64,000 nucleotides of DNA. Origin: Prolixibacteraceae bacterium. GTDB lineage: Bacteria; Bacteroidota; Bacteroidia; Bacteroidales; Prolixibacteraceae. How positions within the stretch are numbered: the first letter of the stretch is position 1; every line of letters starts with the position of its first letter. Below, in pieces: positions 42,868 through 52,260 of this stretch. A program made the position numbers and the translations under genes. Location of the stretch: positions 171,359 through 235,358 of the forward strand of contig DOAQ01000025.1 of assembly GCA_003506435.1 (NCBI GenBank). The letters are read 5' to 3'. The notes beneath the pieces are model-generated. The model ran no database searches, was not told the origin of the DNA, and saw only the letters and a list, made by a program, of their open reading frames with translations.

Positions 42868-42944
42868 TGCTAAAACTTTTGGTACAAATATTGCGTAACA
42901 AAAACTGAAGCTGTTATCAAATTCATTCAGTAAAACCGGATGCT

Positions 42945-43331
42945 ATGAAAACTTCTACAAAACAAAAAATGAAAGGTGCAGGCAGATTTATATTCCTGAT
43001 CGCACTTTTGTTCGTCCTTCCGCATTGCTATCAGGACGAAGACATGAATTACCGCATTTTAATCGAAAACCACTGCGAATTTGCCCTCAAGGTTTATTAC
43101 GATAATCAGGATATAGAATATTACGACGATTACGTGGACGATATAACTACAACAGGATCAGTTTCTCTGGTAGAACCCTACGGTTCAAAACTAATTCATT
43201 CAAAGTATTCTTCCGTATGGATTGAACCGGACGAAGATGGACTAAAATCCGGCAAATTCAGAAGTTACAACGATGGGAGCTGGCGGAAACGGATTGATGT
43301 ATATGAACAAGACTTTCGAGGTGATTATTAA
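42945..43331 (+). CDS. Small hypothetical lipoprotein
   Basis: A 128-residue exported lipoprotein. The signal FIFLIALLFVLPHC has a lipobox cysteine near residue 28. The mature part is short, acidic and tyrosine-rich (YYDNQDIEYYDDYVDDITTTG) and resembles small beta-sandwich proteins. Flanked by terminators on both sides (42837 and 43353), so it is a single-gene unit. No family recognised. Confidence 0.6.
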   Translation: MKTSTKQKMKGAGRFIFLIALLFVLPHCYQDEDMNYRILIENHCEFALKVYYDNQDIEYYDDYVDDITTTGSVSLVEPYGSKLIHSKYSSVWIEPDEDGLKSGKFRSYNDGSWRKRIDVYEQDFRGDY

Positions 43332-43352
43332 ATTTTACCATTCGAATTTCCC

Positions 43353-43387
43353 AGAGGGGTCGGTTTTTACCGGTCCCTCTTTTTTAT
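43353..43387 (+). terminator. Terminator after the small lipoprotein
   Basis: GAGGGGTCGGT and ACCGGTCCCTC pair with a short mismatch, then TTTTTTAT. It ends the unit 22 bp after the stop of the lipoprotein gene. Confidence 0.7.
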
Positions 43388-43480
43388 ATTGAAAAATCCT
43401 ATTGATCTTCGATATTTTTGATAAACAAATAGTTGGTTAGTTTGTGGTATATACCGTAACTTTATACAAAAACCAATTCG

Positions 43481-44725
43481 ATGAACCGGATGAAATTCAT
43501 TTCTGTACTATTTCTTTTATTCTTTTTCACTGAAGTTTTTGCACAACAGGATTTACTGACGATTCAACAGGCTGTTTCGCATGCCATTGAAAAGAACCCC
43601 GAAATTAACCAAATGCGGGCTGTTCTTCAGCAAAAGGAAAACGAATGGCGCACTCTCACGGGTATTGAAGCTCCCGAAATCAGTTATTTTGAGGAAGGAA
43701 TGAACAGCGCTGAAACAAAACCTTTTGAGGAAAGGAGACTGAGTGTTTCGCAAACTATAGACTTCCCGCTGACTACAATGTATCGCCTGAAAGCCAACGA
43801 AAAAGAAAAACAGGCGTTGGAATACCGGATCAAAGCGTATGAAAACGAAGTGAAATGCACGGTGAAACGGCATTATGTAGAAGTTTTATATGCTTTGTAT
43901 TATCAGAAACTTTCAGAAAATCAGCATCGGCTGGCCGAAGAACTTTATACTGCAACCTATTCCCGCTTTGAAACCGGCATGGGCAATGGCATGGATTTGA
44001 CCAAAGCCGAATTACAACATGCCGAGGCACAAAACCAACTGGACGATGCAGAGCAAGTTCTTCACATGGCGCGTTACAGCTTGTTTAATGCAATGGGCTT
44101 GCCGACTGACGAACAAAAATACAGCATCCAGTTTATGGATTCGTTGCGAACCACTGATATCGATATTCAGCAAATACAGGCATTGGCACAGTTGGAAGAA
44201 CAACCACTTTATCTGTCTGCGTTGCGGGAATACGAGGCTGAACAAAATCGGGTGAAAGAAGCCCGCAGTAATATCCTGCCCGATCTTCGGTTTAATTTGT
44301 ATAAACAGAATTACGGCGATGGGTTTAATTACAACGGCTTTGAATTGGGATTGAGTATTCCGATATGGCTGCCTTTCGAACAAAAAGGGAAAATTGAAAT
44401 GGCCAAAGCACGCGAGGTGGAAATTGAATGGAAGCAAAAAGGAATTGAACTGGACATGAAAATGCAGATTGAACATGCCTGGCACAGTTACAAAACCAGT
44501 AAATCGACCATTGAACGGTACAGGCAGACCATCCGTAAAAAAGCTGAAAATCTGCATGAACTTAGCTTAAAAGCCTACCGGTTGGGCGAAATCGACCTGC
44601 TCAATCTGATTAACTCGCAACAAATCTACCTAAGTAGTCAGAAGCAATACCTGACGGCCTTACGTGATTATTACCTTCAGCTTGTTGCCCTTGAAAAATT
44701 CCTCGATCAGGAACTTGTTTATTAG
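43481..44725 (+). CDS. Outer-membrane efflux channel, CzcC/TolC family
   Basis: A 414-residue TolC-family protein with a signal peptide (ISVLFLLFFFTEVFA). It has the paired helical repeats of OEP proteins: TIQQAVSHAIEKNPEINQMRAVLQQKENEW in the first half and LPDLRFNLYKQ...FELGLSIPIWLPFEQKG in the second. It forms the outer-membrane exit duct for the adaptor and pump encoded downstream. The adaptor start is 17 bp after its stop. Confidence 0.9.
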   Translation: MNRMKFISVLFLLFFFTEVFAQQDLLTIQQAVSHAIEKNPEINQMRAVLQQKENEWRTLTGIEAPEISYFEEGMNSAETKPFEERRLSVSQTIDFPLTTMYRLKANEKEKQALEYRIKAYENEVKCTVKRHYVEVLYALYYQKLSENQHRLAEELYTATYSRFETGMGNGMDLTKAELQHAEAQNQLDDAEQVLHMARYSLFNAMGLPTDEQKYSIQFMDSLRTTDIDIQQIQALAQLEEQPLYLSALREYEAEQNRVKEARSNILPDLRFNLYKQNYGDGFNYNGFELGLSIPIWLPFEQKGKIEMAKAREVEIEWKQKGIELDMKMQIEHAWHSYKTSKSTIERYRQTIRKKAENLHELSLKAYRLGEIDLLNLINSQQIYLSSQKQYLTALRDYYLQLVALEKFLDQELVY

Positions 44726-44741
44726 AAATAAAAGCAAAACG

Positions 44742-45938
44742 ATGATAACAACATTCAAAAAAAACCGGATTTTATTTTTTTCTGCATTGGCAGGATGGCT
44801 TCTTTTCGCTTGCAGCAGCGAACAAAAAAAGGAAACAAAGGAAGTAGTTGAAGCGCCTCCTTCGGTAACCGCCGAAACACGACAGGCAATTATCGAACTT
44901 TCGGAGAAAGATGCACAAACTTTGCATATTGAAACAGTTGCAGTGGGCGGCGCCATCGAAAATTACACACTTTCGGTTCCGGGTGTGGTATTTCCGGCAC
45001 CGGGCAATCTGAGCCTGATCAGTACTCCGGTTGAAGGCCGGGTGAGCGCCATCAATGTCAGGGAAGGCAACCGGGTGAGAAAAGGGCAAGAGCTTTTCCG
45101 GATTGAAAGTTTAGTTTTTGGTAACCTGGTGGCCGAATTCATGCAGGCCTATGCCGAAGAAAAATATCAGAAGTCGCGCCTCGACCGGTTGGAGCAATTG
45201 GTACAGGAAACCATCAGTTCGAAAAGCGAACTGGAGCGCGCCAATTCCGATTTTCAGCGGGCAACAGCTTTGGCGATTGCGTCCATTGCCAAGCTGAAAG
45301 CTATTGGAGTGAGCAACCGGGAAATTGAGGATTTTAAAAGTGCAGAACAAATTAACCCGACGTTGAGGATTTATTCAACTATCGACGGCATTTTCGATCA
45401 GCAGGAAGTTGAACTGGGGCAGTCAGTCAATGCACTGGAAAAACTCGGAAGAGTGATCAATCTTAGCAGGGTACAAGTGAAGGCGTATCTTTCGCCCGAC
45501 GACGGCGTTTTTGTGTCGGAAGGCGACACGGTTCTGGTAACCCGGCGCAACGAAAATGCAACGAAAATCAGGGGACAGGTGGAGACCATCAATCCGGCGC
45601 TGGATGAAACCAACCGGTCGATGGTGGCCAACATTATTATCGATACTGAAAATAACTGGCCACAGCCCGGAGAAACGGTCCGTCTGGAAATTATGACCGG
45701 CAAACTCGAAAATGTGCTTTCTGTTCCGGTTTCCGCATTGACATACGAAGGCAACCAACCAATTGTATTCGTCAAAAAAGGTGACCGGCAATTCGAAAAA
45801 AGAGAAATCTCATTGCGCGAAATCCGCGATAATTATGTCGTTTTGCAAAGTGAGTTGCAGGTTGGGGAACAGGTTGCTGTCACGCAGGTATTTTCGCTGA
45901 AAGCTTTGTCGAGGTATGAACAAATTGCTGAAGAATAA
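44742..45938 (+). CDS. Efflux RND periplasmic adaptor, CzcB/CusB type
   Basis: A 398-residue membrane-fusion lipoprotein (lipobox LLFAC). The lipoyl-like domain carries VEGRVSAINVREGNRVRKGQELFRIE. A long helical hairpin follows (AYAEEKYQKSRLDRLEQLVQE), then beta-barrel and membrane-proximal parts. It links the pump to the outer-membrane channel. Starting at ATG 44742 gives a normal signal peptide; the frame extends upstream into the end of the channel gene. Confidence 0.92.
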   Translation: MITTFKKNRILFFSALAGWLLFACSSEQKKETKEVVEAPPSVTAETRQAIIELSEKDAQTLHIETVAVGGAIENYTLSVPGVVFPAPGNLSLISTPVEGRVSAINVREGNRVRKGQELFRIESLVFGNLVAEFMQAYAEEKYQKSRLDRLEQLVQETISSKSELERANSDFQRATALAIASIAKLKAIGVSNREIEDFKSAEQINPTLRIYSTIDGIFDQQEVELGQSVNALEKLGRVINLSRVQVKAYLSPDDGVFVSEGDTVLVTRRNENATKIRGQVETINPALDETNRSMVANIIIDTENNWPQPGETVRLEIMTGKLENVLSVPVSALTYEGNQPIVFVKKGDRQFEKREISLREIRDNYVVLQSELQVGEQVAVTQVFSLKALSRYEQIAEE

Positions 45939-45959
45939 TCTTCCGAAAAAACAAAAATC

Positions 45960-48900
45960 ATGCTCAACCAAATAATTACATTCAGTGTCCGTCAAAAGTA
46001 TGTAGCCTTGTCGTTGGTTGTGTTGATGGCTGCGGCAGGTGTATTCTCATTGCTGCGGATACCTATCAATTCCCTGCCCGATGTGACACCTGTTCAGGTT
46101 TTAGTGATCACCAAAGCGGGACGTTATTCTCCGCCCGATGTCGAGAAACTGGTAAGTTACCCGATTGAAACAGCCATGAACGGCCTGCCCGATGTGAAGG
46201 AAGTACGTTCCATTTCGCAGTTTGGCTTATCGGCTGTGACGGTTGAATTTGAAGAGGGTACCGACATTTATTTTGCACGTCAGATGGTGAGTCAGCGCAC
46301 CCAGTCGATAGCAGGCGACCTACCGCCCGATGTTTCGGTGCCGCAACTGGGGCCGATTTCCACCGCGCTGGGCGAAATTTACCAGTATGTAGTGAAGGGT
46401 GAAAACTATTCGCTGACCGAACTGCGTGAAATACAGGATTGGCTGATTGTCCCTCAGTTAAAAATTGTAAAGGGGGTTACCGAAATCAATTCGTTCGGAG
46501 GTTTTGTGAAACAATATGAGGTGATTGTTCAGCCCGGGAAACTGAGGATGTACGGGATTGGCATCGGCGAGGTGATCATGGCAATCAACGACAACAACTC
46601 GGTTTCGGGAGGCAATTTTCTGGAACACAACCGTGAACAGTACATTGTTCGTGGCTTCGGGCAAATCAATAAGGTAGATGACATTCGAAATATTGTAGTC
46701 GCCAACTTCAATAATAAACCTGTTTTCATTAAAGACATTGCAAAAGTGACCATTGGCACACAGGTTCGGCAAGGCGGTGTTACCCGCGATGGAAAAGGCG
46801 AAGTGGTGACTGGCATTGTGATGATGCTTCGCGGAGGTAACGGACGGGAGGTAATTTCAGAAATAGAAACAAAAATTGAGAATATAAACCAGAACCTGCC
46901 CAAAGGTGTCAGTATTGAAAAATTTTACGACCAGTCGGACTTGATTAGCCGCACCACAGGCACTATTACAACCAATTTGCTCGAAGGCGGTATGCTGGTA
47001 ATTGTGGTGCTTTTGCTGCTTTTAGGCGAATTTACCGGGGCAATAATTGTTGCCATGGTCATCCCGTTTTCCATGTTGTTTGCCTTTATCGGCATGCGCG
47101 AATTTGGTCTGGCGGCCAATCTGATGAGTTTGGGAGCTATTGACTTCGGAATGGTGGTCGACGGCTCGGTGGTGATGGTCGAAAACATTATTCATCGGTT
47201 GAGTGGTCAAGAAAAGGAGAAGTCGGACGATGCAATTATTTCAGCAGCCAAACAGGTAGTGCGGCCTATTTTCTTCGGGGTGATGATCATCCTGATGGTG
47301 TATGTGCCGATTATGACTTTCAGCGGGATGGAAGGCATCCTTTTCCGACCGATGGCAATAACAGTTGCTGCGGCAGTCCTGGGCTCGCTCATCCTTGCAC
47401 TGGTATTTGTTCCGGCCATTTCTTCGCTGATTTTCAGAAAAGGAATCCGGGTTCGCCGCAATTACGTGATCGAATGGATGAAACCACGCTATATAGCCGG
47501 ATTGAAAAAATACATGAACCGGAAAGTATTGGTTTTCTCAACTACACTGGCGGTGTTCATTATTTCGATGTTGGTCATGTTTCGGCTGGGAAGCGAGTTT
47601 TTGCCGGAATTGGATGAAGGTTCTATCCTGATTGAACAGGTGCGCATGCCTTCGGTAACACTTGACGAATCGATCGGAAATGCCAACTGGCTGGCCGGAA
47701 AGCTCATGCAAAATATTCCTGAAATAAAGACAGTTGTTCCGAAAACCGGGCGTTCCGACCTTGCCAACGACTGGATGGGCGTTCACCAGACCGATGTTTG
47801 GGTGGTTCTGAAAAATCCCGATGAATGGCGAAAAGGAATGACCAAAGAAGATATTATCACTGCTATTGAACCGTATTTACAAACGGAACCGGGACTGGCA
47901 TACAATTTTACACAACCCATTGCCATGCGGGTTGATGAGCTGACCAGCGGCGTGAAATCGGATCTTGCCGTGAAAATTTACGGTGAAGATTTAGATGAAC
48001 TGAACCGCATTGGCGAATCAATCTCAAAATTGCTCCCATCTCTCGATGGTACTGCTAACTTTTTTGTGGAACAATCCATCGGGCAACCGTATTTGACCAT
48101 TGAAATTGACAGGGAAGCTGTGGCTTCTTTTGGACTAAATGTAGACGATGTGCAAACCGTAATTGAAGCGGGCATCGGCGGACAGGTTGCCGGGCAATTG
48201 TACGAAGGACAGCGCCGTTTTGATATTCAGGTACGCTATCCCGAAGAAATACGTTCGCGGCTGGAAGATATTCAGGAAATACCGGTGCATCTGCCCAATG
48301 GACAATTTATTCCGCTGAAACGGCTGAGTAAAATCGTGGCACAGGAAGGCCCGCGTGAAATTCAGCGTGAAAATGGCTGGCGACGGATGATCGTGGGCAT
48401 CAACATTGAAAAAATTGACATCGGTACGTATGTCGAAAATTTACAGACAGCCATTCGCGAAAAAGCAGAAGTACCGACCGGCTATTTTCTCGAATACGGC
48501 GGAACTTTTGAAAACCAGCAACGGGCAATGAAGCATTTGCTATTGGTCGTGCCTCTGTCTTTATTTATTATTATCGGCTTGCTTTACCTGAATTTCGGAA
48601 GCATGCGTTATGCGATGATGATTCTTCTGAACCTGCCGTTTGCCTTGTCGGGCGGGGTATTCCTGTTGTGGATGCGCGGTATGTATCTATCTATCTCGGC
48701 CAGCATCGGATTTGTGGCCCTTTTTGGGGTCGCAGTACTCAATGGTATTGTGCTGATTGATCATCTGAATGAAATACGCAAAGAAAAGGGCAGCCTGAAA
48801 AGATTGGTCATCAACGGTTCGGCCGACCGATTACGACCCGTGTTGATGACGGCGCTGGTGGCCAGCCTCGGTTTTATCCCGATGGCTTTCAATACAGGTC

Positions 48901-49037
48901 CCGGCTCCGAAGTACAACGGCCATTGGCAACGGTTGTTATTGGCGGACTGATTACATCAACATTCCTCACTTTGTTGGTTTTGCCAATCGTGTATTACTG
49001 GCTTGAGAGAGGGAAGAAGAAGGTGGTGACAGAGTAG
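45960..49037 (+). CDS. Heavy-metal efflux RND pump, CzcA/CusA family
   Basis: A 1025-residue inner-membrane proton antiporter. The start FSVRQKYVALSLVVLMAAAGVFSLLRIPINSLPDVTP and the TM4 motif GAIDFGMVVDGSVVMVEN, with two acidic residues, mark the heavy-metal RND group. The large periplasmic loops and the second GLLYLNFGSMRYAMMILLNLPFALSGG half complete the usual 12-helix duplication. With the two genes upstream it forms a CzcCBA/CusCBA system. Whether it exports Cu/Ag or Co/Zn/Cd cannot be decided here. Confidence 0.94.
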   Translation: MLNQIITFSVRQKYVALSLVVLMAAAGVFSLLRIPINSLPDVTPVQVLVITKAGRYSPPDVEKLVSYPIETAMNGLPDVKEVRSISQFGLSAVTVEFEEGTDIYFARQMVSQRTQSIAGDLPPDVSVPQLGPISTALGEIYQYVVKGENYSLTELREIQDWLIVPQLKIVKGVTEINSFGGFVKQYEVIVQPGKLRMYGIGIGEVIMAINDNNSVSGGNFLEHNREQYIVRGFGQINKVDDIRNIVVANFNNKPVFIKDIAKVTIGTQVRQGGVTRDGKGEVVTGIVMMLRGGNGREVISEIETKIENINQNLPKGVSIEKFYDQSDLISRTTGTITTNLLEGGMLVIVVLLLLLGEFTGAIIVAMVIPFSMLFAFIGMREFGLAANLMSLGAIDFGMVVDGSVVMVENIIHRLSGQEKEKSDDAIISAAKQVVRPIFFGVMIILMVYVPIMTFSGMEGILFRPMAITVAAAVLGSLILALVFVPAISSLIFRKGIRVRRNYVIEWMKPRYIAGLKKYMNRKVLVFSTTLAVFIISMLVMFRLGSEFLPELDEGSILIEQVRMPSVTLDESIGNANWLAGKLMQNIPEIKTVVPKTGRSDLANDWMGVHQTDVWVVLKNPDEWRKGMTKEDIITAIEPYLQTEPGLAYNFTQPIAMRVDELTSGVKSDLAVKIYGEDLDELNRIGESISKLLPSLDGTANFFVEQSIGQPYLTIEIDREAVASFGLNVDDVQTVIEAGIGGQVAGQLYEGQRRFDIQVRYPEEIRSRLEDIQEIPVHLPNGQFIPLKRLSKIVAQEGPREIQRENGWRRMIVGINIEKIDIGTYVENLQTAIREKAEVPTGYFLEYGGTFENQQRAMKHLLLVVPLSLFIIIGLLYLNFGSMRYAMMILLNLPFALSGGVFLLWMRGMYLSISASIGFVALFGVAVLNGIVLIDHLNEIRKEKGSLKRLVINGSADRLRPVLMTALVASLGFIPMAFNTGPGSEVQRPLATVVIGGLITSTFLTLLVLPIVYYWLERGKKKVVTE

Positions 49038-49141
49038 AGTATCTCAATCAGGATAATTCAAACTCTCTAAATTTTTATTAATTTGGAACATAAACTTGCC
49101 AAATTTAAGGAACTTCGTGAACTGATTACTTCACAACAATT

Positions 49142-49420
49142 GTGAAAGTTGAATGCAGTATTCGGTATTTACGGGAAAATTTCATGTTTATGGAAAGGCT
49201 GAAAACCAAAGAATACAAGCGCATATTTGCCAATAACTATTTTTGGCGCACATACGACCGGCAGGAAATTGATCTGGTGGAAGAGCGTGAAGGAAAACTT
49301 TTTGGCTACGAGTTCAAATACCACGAAAAATTAAAGTGCCTAAAGCTTGGGTGGAAACCTATCCTGAATCGGAATTTACGGTTATTTCGAAAGAGAACTT
49401 TCTGGAGTTCCTGATTTAAC
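49142..49420 (+). pseudogene. Frameshifted C-terminal remnant of a DUF4143 ATPase
   Basis: The fragment reads ENFMFMERLKTKEYKRIFANNYFWRTYDRQEIDLVEEREGKLFGYEFK in one frame, then continues one frame over as VPKAWVETYPESEFTVISKENFLEFLI to a stop at about 49418. Together these match the C-terminal end of AAA/DUF4143 proteins. The break lies near 49331-49336 in TTAAAG, where one A appears to be missing. The N-terminal ATPase and most of DUF4143 are gone. It is either a decayed gene or, for the frameshift alone, a sequencing error. Confidence 0.75.
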
Positions 49421-49430
49421 AGGACTGGCA

Positions 49431-49464
49431 AAAAAAATATCCCGCTTTCAAACGGGATATTTTT
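49431..49464. terminator. Bidirectional terminator
   Basis: ATATCCCG and CGGGATAT form an 8-bp stem (8-nt loop) flanked by an A-run on the left and a T-run on the right. It can end tatA on the minus strand and the remnant or efflux transcript on the plus strand. Confidence 0.85.
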
Positions 49465-49475
49465 GGAAGATTTAT

Positions 49476-49679
49476 TTACTTTTCAATCTTTTCTTTTTCC
49501 GGCTCTTTCTTGTCTTGGTCCTCATCCGGGGCAAGCGATTTTTTGAATTCTTTCATTCCTTGTCCCACTCCTTTCATCAGTTCAGGAATTTTTTTGCCAC
49601 CAAAAAGCAATAGTGCAATGGCAACGATAAGAACTACTTGCCAAGGACCGATCATGCCTGCGATAATAAATAAGTTCAT
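49476..49679 (-). CDS. tatA: Twin-arginine translocase subunit TatA
   Basis: A 67-residue protein with a single N-terminal membrane helix and the typical hinge GPWQVVLIVAIALLLFGGKKIPELMKGVGQGMKEFKK, then an acidic and lysine-rich tail. It forms the pore element of the Tat export system. TatB or TatC are not in this window. It has a TAnnTTTG promoter and a terminator of its own. Confidence 0.92.
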   Translation of the reverse strand: MNLFIIAGMIGPWQVVLIVAIALLLFGGKKIPELMKGVGQGMKEFKKSLAPDEDQDKKEPEKEKIEK

Positions 49680-49704
49680 AGCTCAATGTGTTAAAAGGTT
49701 TCTG

Positions 49705-49712
49705 CAAAAGTA
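49705..49712 (-). promoter_or_regulatory. Candidate tatA promoter -7 element
   Basis: TACTTTTG on the minus strand matches TAnnTTTG, 25 bp before the tatA ATG. It sits in the 50-bp gap after rseP. Confidence 0.5.
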
Positions 49713-49729
49713 ATATTTTTTTGGACTTT

Positions 49730-51064
49730 CTATTTGCCCGTAATAAGTTTAAATATATCGTTCCCGTTTGCGTAGAGCACCAGAGCCAGTAAAATAATCA
49801 TTCCGGTAATTTGTGCGTATTCCAGAAATTTCTCGCCGGGTTTTTTGCCGGTTACCATTTCAAACACAAGGAACATCACGTGCCCGCCGTCCAGTGCGGG
49901 AATAGGCAACAGGTTCATTACGGCCAGAATGATTGACAGGAAGGCCGTCATGGTCCAGAATGCGTACCAGTTCCATGCCCCGGGGAAAATATTGCCAATA
50001 GCGATAAAACCACCCAACGATTCGTAGGCTTTGGTTTTGGGCGAGAAAATGAGTTTAAACTGTTTCAGATAATCCTGAATAGTGGTAAATCCCTTTTTAA
50101 TACCGGCCGGTATCGATTCAAAAAAACCGTATTCGATGGTTCGTAACTCGAAATCACTGCGGATAGGTGCTTCAGGATGAATTCCAAGCAACCCGGTTTC
50201 GTTAAGTTTAACCGGAATATTCAGTGTGTCGTTATCGCGCAAAACCTGAACCAGGATACTTTCGTTTTTGTGGTTTCTCAGGTACTGTTGAAACTGGTCG
50301 TAATAAATAAATTCCTGTGAATCGATCGTGATAATCTGGTCGCCTTTCTGCATTCCGGCTTGTTCTGCAACCGATTCTTTACCAAATCTTGCTGCCTTGA
50401 ATTCGAACAAGTAGCGGGGATCTATTACACTTTTTGCCTTCACAAGCAGTGTGACATCTTCGTCTGAAATCTCCACATCAATTTGCTGTCCGTCGCGCTC
50501 TACCTGAATAGTTTTCGCATTGTCGAGCAATACGGTTGGAATCACTTTATAAAAGTTTTCTACCTTTTTGTGGTCGACCGAAATAATTTTATCGCCGGTT
50601 TGCAGACCGATCTGTTCACCTGTTTCATCAACCATAATACCGTATTTGGCATTTTCGGTAGGCAGGTAACTTTCGCCCCAAACGTAAAGCACTCCTATAT
50701 AAATTACCAGGGCAAAAATAAAATTCATGGTTACCCCGCCAATCATGATCAACAGGCGTTGCCATGTTTTTTTCGCACGGAATTCGTAATCCTGCGGTGG
50801 CAACTTCATGGCTTCCCTGTCCATCGACTCGTCGATCATTCCCGATATTTTCACATAACCGCCCAGTGGAAGCCACCCGATTCCGTATTCGGTATCTCCT
50901 TTTTTTGTTTTAAAAAGCGAAAACCAGGGATCGAAAAACAGGTAAAACTTTTCAACCCGGGTTTTAAACAAGCGTGCGAACATAAAATGCCCAAACTCGT
51001 GCAAAATAACGAGCAGGGATAAACTTAAGATTAATTGCGCCGCTTTAATTACTACTGACTCCAT
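49730..51064 (-). CDS. rseP: RIP metalloprotease RseP (site-2 protease)
   Basis: A 444-residue intramembrane zinc protease. The zinc-binding HEFGH motif is at residues about 21-25, the second metal site LDGGH near residue 395, and a PDZ domain lies between (VAEQAGMQKGDQIITIDSQ). It cleaves membrane-bound anti-sigma factors and signal-peptide remnants. It is last in the M23-dxr-rseP unit, 11 bp after dxr. Confidence 0.93.
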   Translation of the reverse strand: MESVVIKAAQLILSLSLLVILHEFGHFMFARLFKTRVEKFYLFFDPWFSLFKTKKGDTEYGIGWLPLGGYVKISGMIDESMDREAMKLPPQDYEFRAKKTWQRLLIMIGGVTMNFIFALVIYIGVLYVWGESYLPTENAKYGIMVDETGEQIGLQTGDKIISVDHKKVENFYKVIPTVLLDNAKTIQVERDGQQIDVEISDEDVTLLVKAKSVIDPRYLFEFKAARFGKESVAEQAGMQKGDQIITIDSQEFIYYDQFQQYLRNHKNESILVQVLRDNDTLNIPVKLNETGLLGIHPEAPIRSDFELRTIEYGFFESIPAGIKKGFTTIQDYLKQFKLIFSPKTKAYESLGGFIAIGNIFPGAWNWYAFWTMTAFLSIILAVMNLLPIPALDGGHVMFLVFEMVTGKKPGEKFLEYAQITGMIILLALVLYANGNDIFKLITGK

Positions 51065-51075
51065 TTATTTCTCTC

Positions 51076-52251
51076 CTATGCTGTCTTAATTTTTAATTTT
51101 TCTTTGATGATCGAGTAAGTCAACAAACGAACCTCTTTGTCGGTTTGAATATAGTCATTCAAATCGGGATTTTTGATAAAAGTTGTTTTTTGCATACTTT
51201 CCTCAATAATATCGGGCATTTCAACAAAGCGCAACTGGTCTTTCAGAAAAGCCTGAACCACTATTTCGTTGGCTGCATTTAAAATACAAGGCATGTTTCC
51301 TGCCCGGCGAAGCGCTTCGTAGGCAAGGGCCAGGTTACGAAAGTTTTTCGGGTCGGGCTGTTCGAAAGTGAGCTTTGGATGATCGAGGAAATTGAACCGT
51401 TCGAAATTACTGGGCAGGCGTTGCGGGTAGCTCAGTGCATACAAAATAGGAAGCTTCATGTCGGGAAGCCCCATTTGTGCTTTTATTGATCCGTCGCGGA
51501 ACTGAACCAGCGAATGGACAATACTTTGCGGATGGATAATTACATCGATCTGCTCTAGCTTCAGTCCAAATAGCCATTTGGCTTCAATTATCTCGAATCC
51601 TTTGTTCATCATGCTGGCCGAGTCGATAGTGAGTTTAGTGCCCATGCTCCAGTTCGGGTGTTTCAGGGCATCGTCTTTGGTAACTTTCTGAAGTTGTTCC
51701 ATTGAATAGCCGCGAAAAGGACCTCCTGATGCCGTGAGGTAAATCTTCTCGATTTCATTATTGAATTCGCCGCTCAGACATTGAAATATTGCCGAATGTT
51801 CCGAATCGACCGGTAAAATGCTTGCATTGTTTTCGATGGCAACCTGGTTGATGATTTCTCCGGCTACCACCATTGTTTCCTTGTTGGCCAGTGCAATTTG
51901 TTTTCCGGCTTTTGCAGCATTGAAAGTTGGCATCAATCCCGAATAGCCGACCATCGCGGTAAGTACAATGTCAACGGTGTCCATCTGCACCACATCGGCA
52001 ATGGCTTTTGACCCTGCAAACACCTTGATCGGTTCATTTTTCAAGGCTTCCTTCAAAATTTCGTAACGGCATTCATTGGCAATTACCACCACGTTGGGCT
52101 GGTATTTTTTTGCCTGCTGAATTAATAGTTCGATACTGTTATTGGCTGTAAGCACTTCCACCTCAAAACGATCGGGATACTGATCAACCACTTCCAGCGC
52201 TTGGGTGCCAATTGACCCTGTCGATCCGAGGATTGCTATTCGTTTCTTCAT
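51076..52251 (-). CDS. dxr: 1-deoxy-D-xylulose 5-phosphate reductoisomerase
   Basis: A 391-residue enzyme that converts DXP to MEP with NADPH in the non-mevalonate isoprenoid pathway. The N-terminal ILGSTGSIGTQALEVV binds NADPH; DSEHSAIFQCL and SASMMNKGFEIIEAKWLF carry metal- and substrate-binding residues. It feeds the isoprenoid chain of menaquinone, whose genes follow on the right. The gene lies 9 bp after the M23 peptidase stop. Confidence 0.96.
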   Translation of the reverse strand: MKKRIAILGSTGSIGTQALEVVDQYPDRFEVEVLTANNSIELLIQQAKKYQPNVVVIANECRYEILKEALKNEPIKVFAGSKAIADVVQMDTVDIVLTAMVGYSGLMPTFNAAKAGKQIALANKETMVVAGEIINQVAIENNASILPVDSEHSAIFQCLSGEFNNEIEKIYLTASGGPFRGYSMEQLQKVTKDDALKHPNWSMGTKLTIDSASMMNKGFEIIEAKWLFGLKLEQIDVIIHPQSIVHSLVQFRDGSIKAQMGLPDMKLPILYALSYPQRLPSNFERFNFLDHPKLTFEQPDPKNFRNLALAYEALRRAGNMPCILNAANEIVVQAFLKDQLRFVEMPDIIEESMQKTTFIKNPDLNDYIQTDKEVRLLTYSIIKEKLKIKTA

Positions 52252-52260
52252 TCCGAATAC

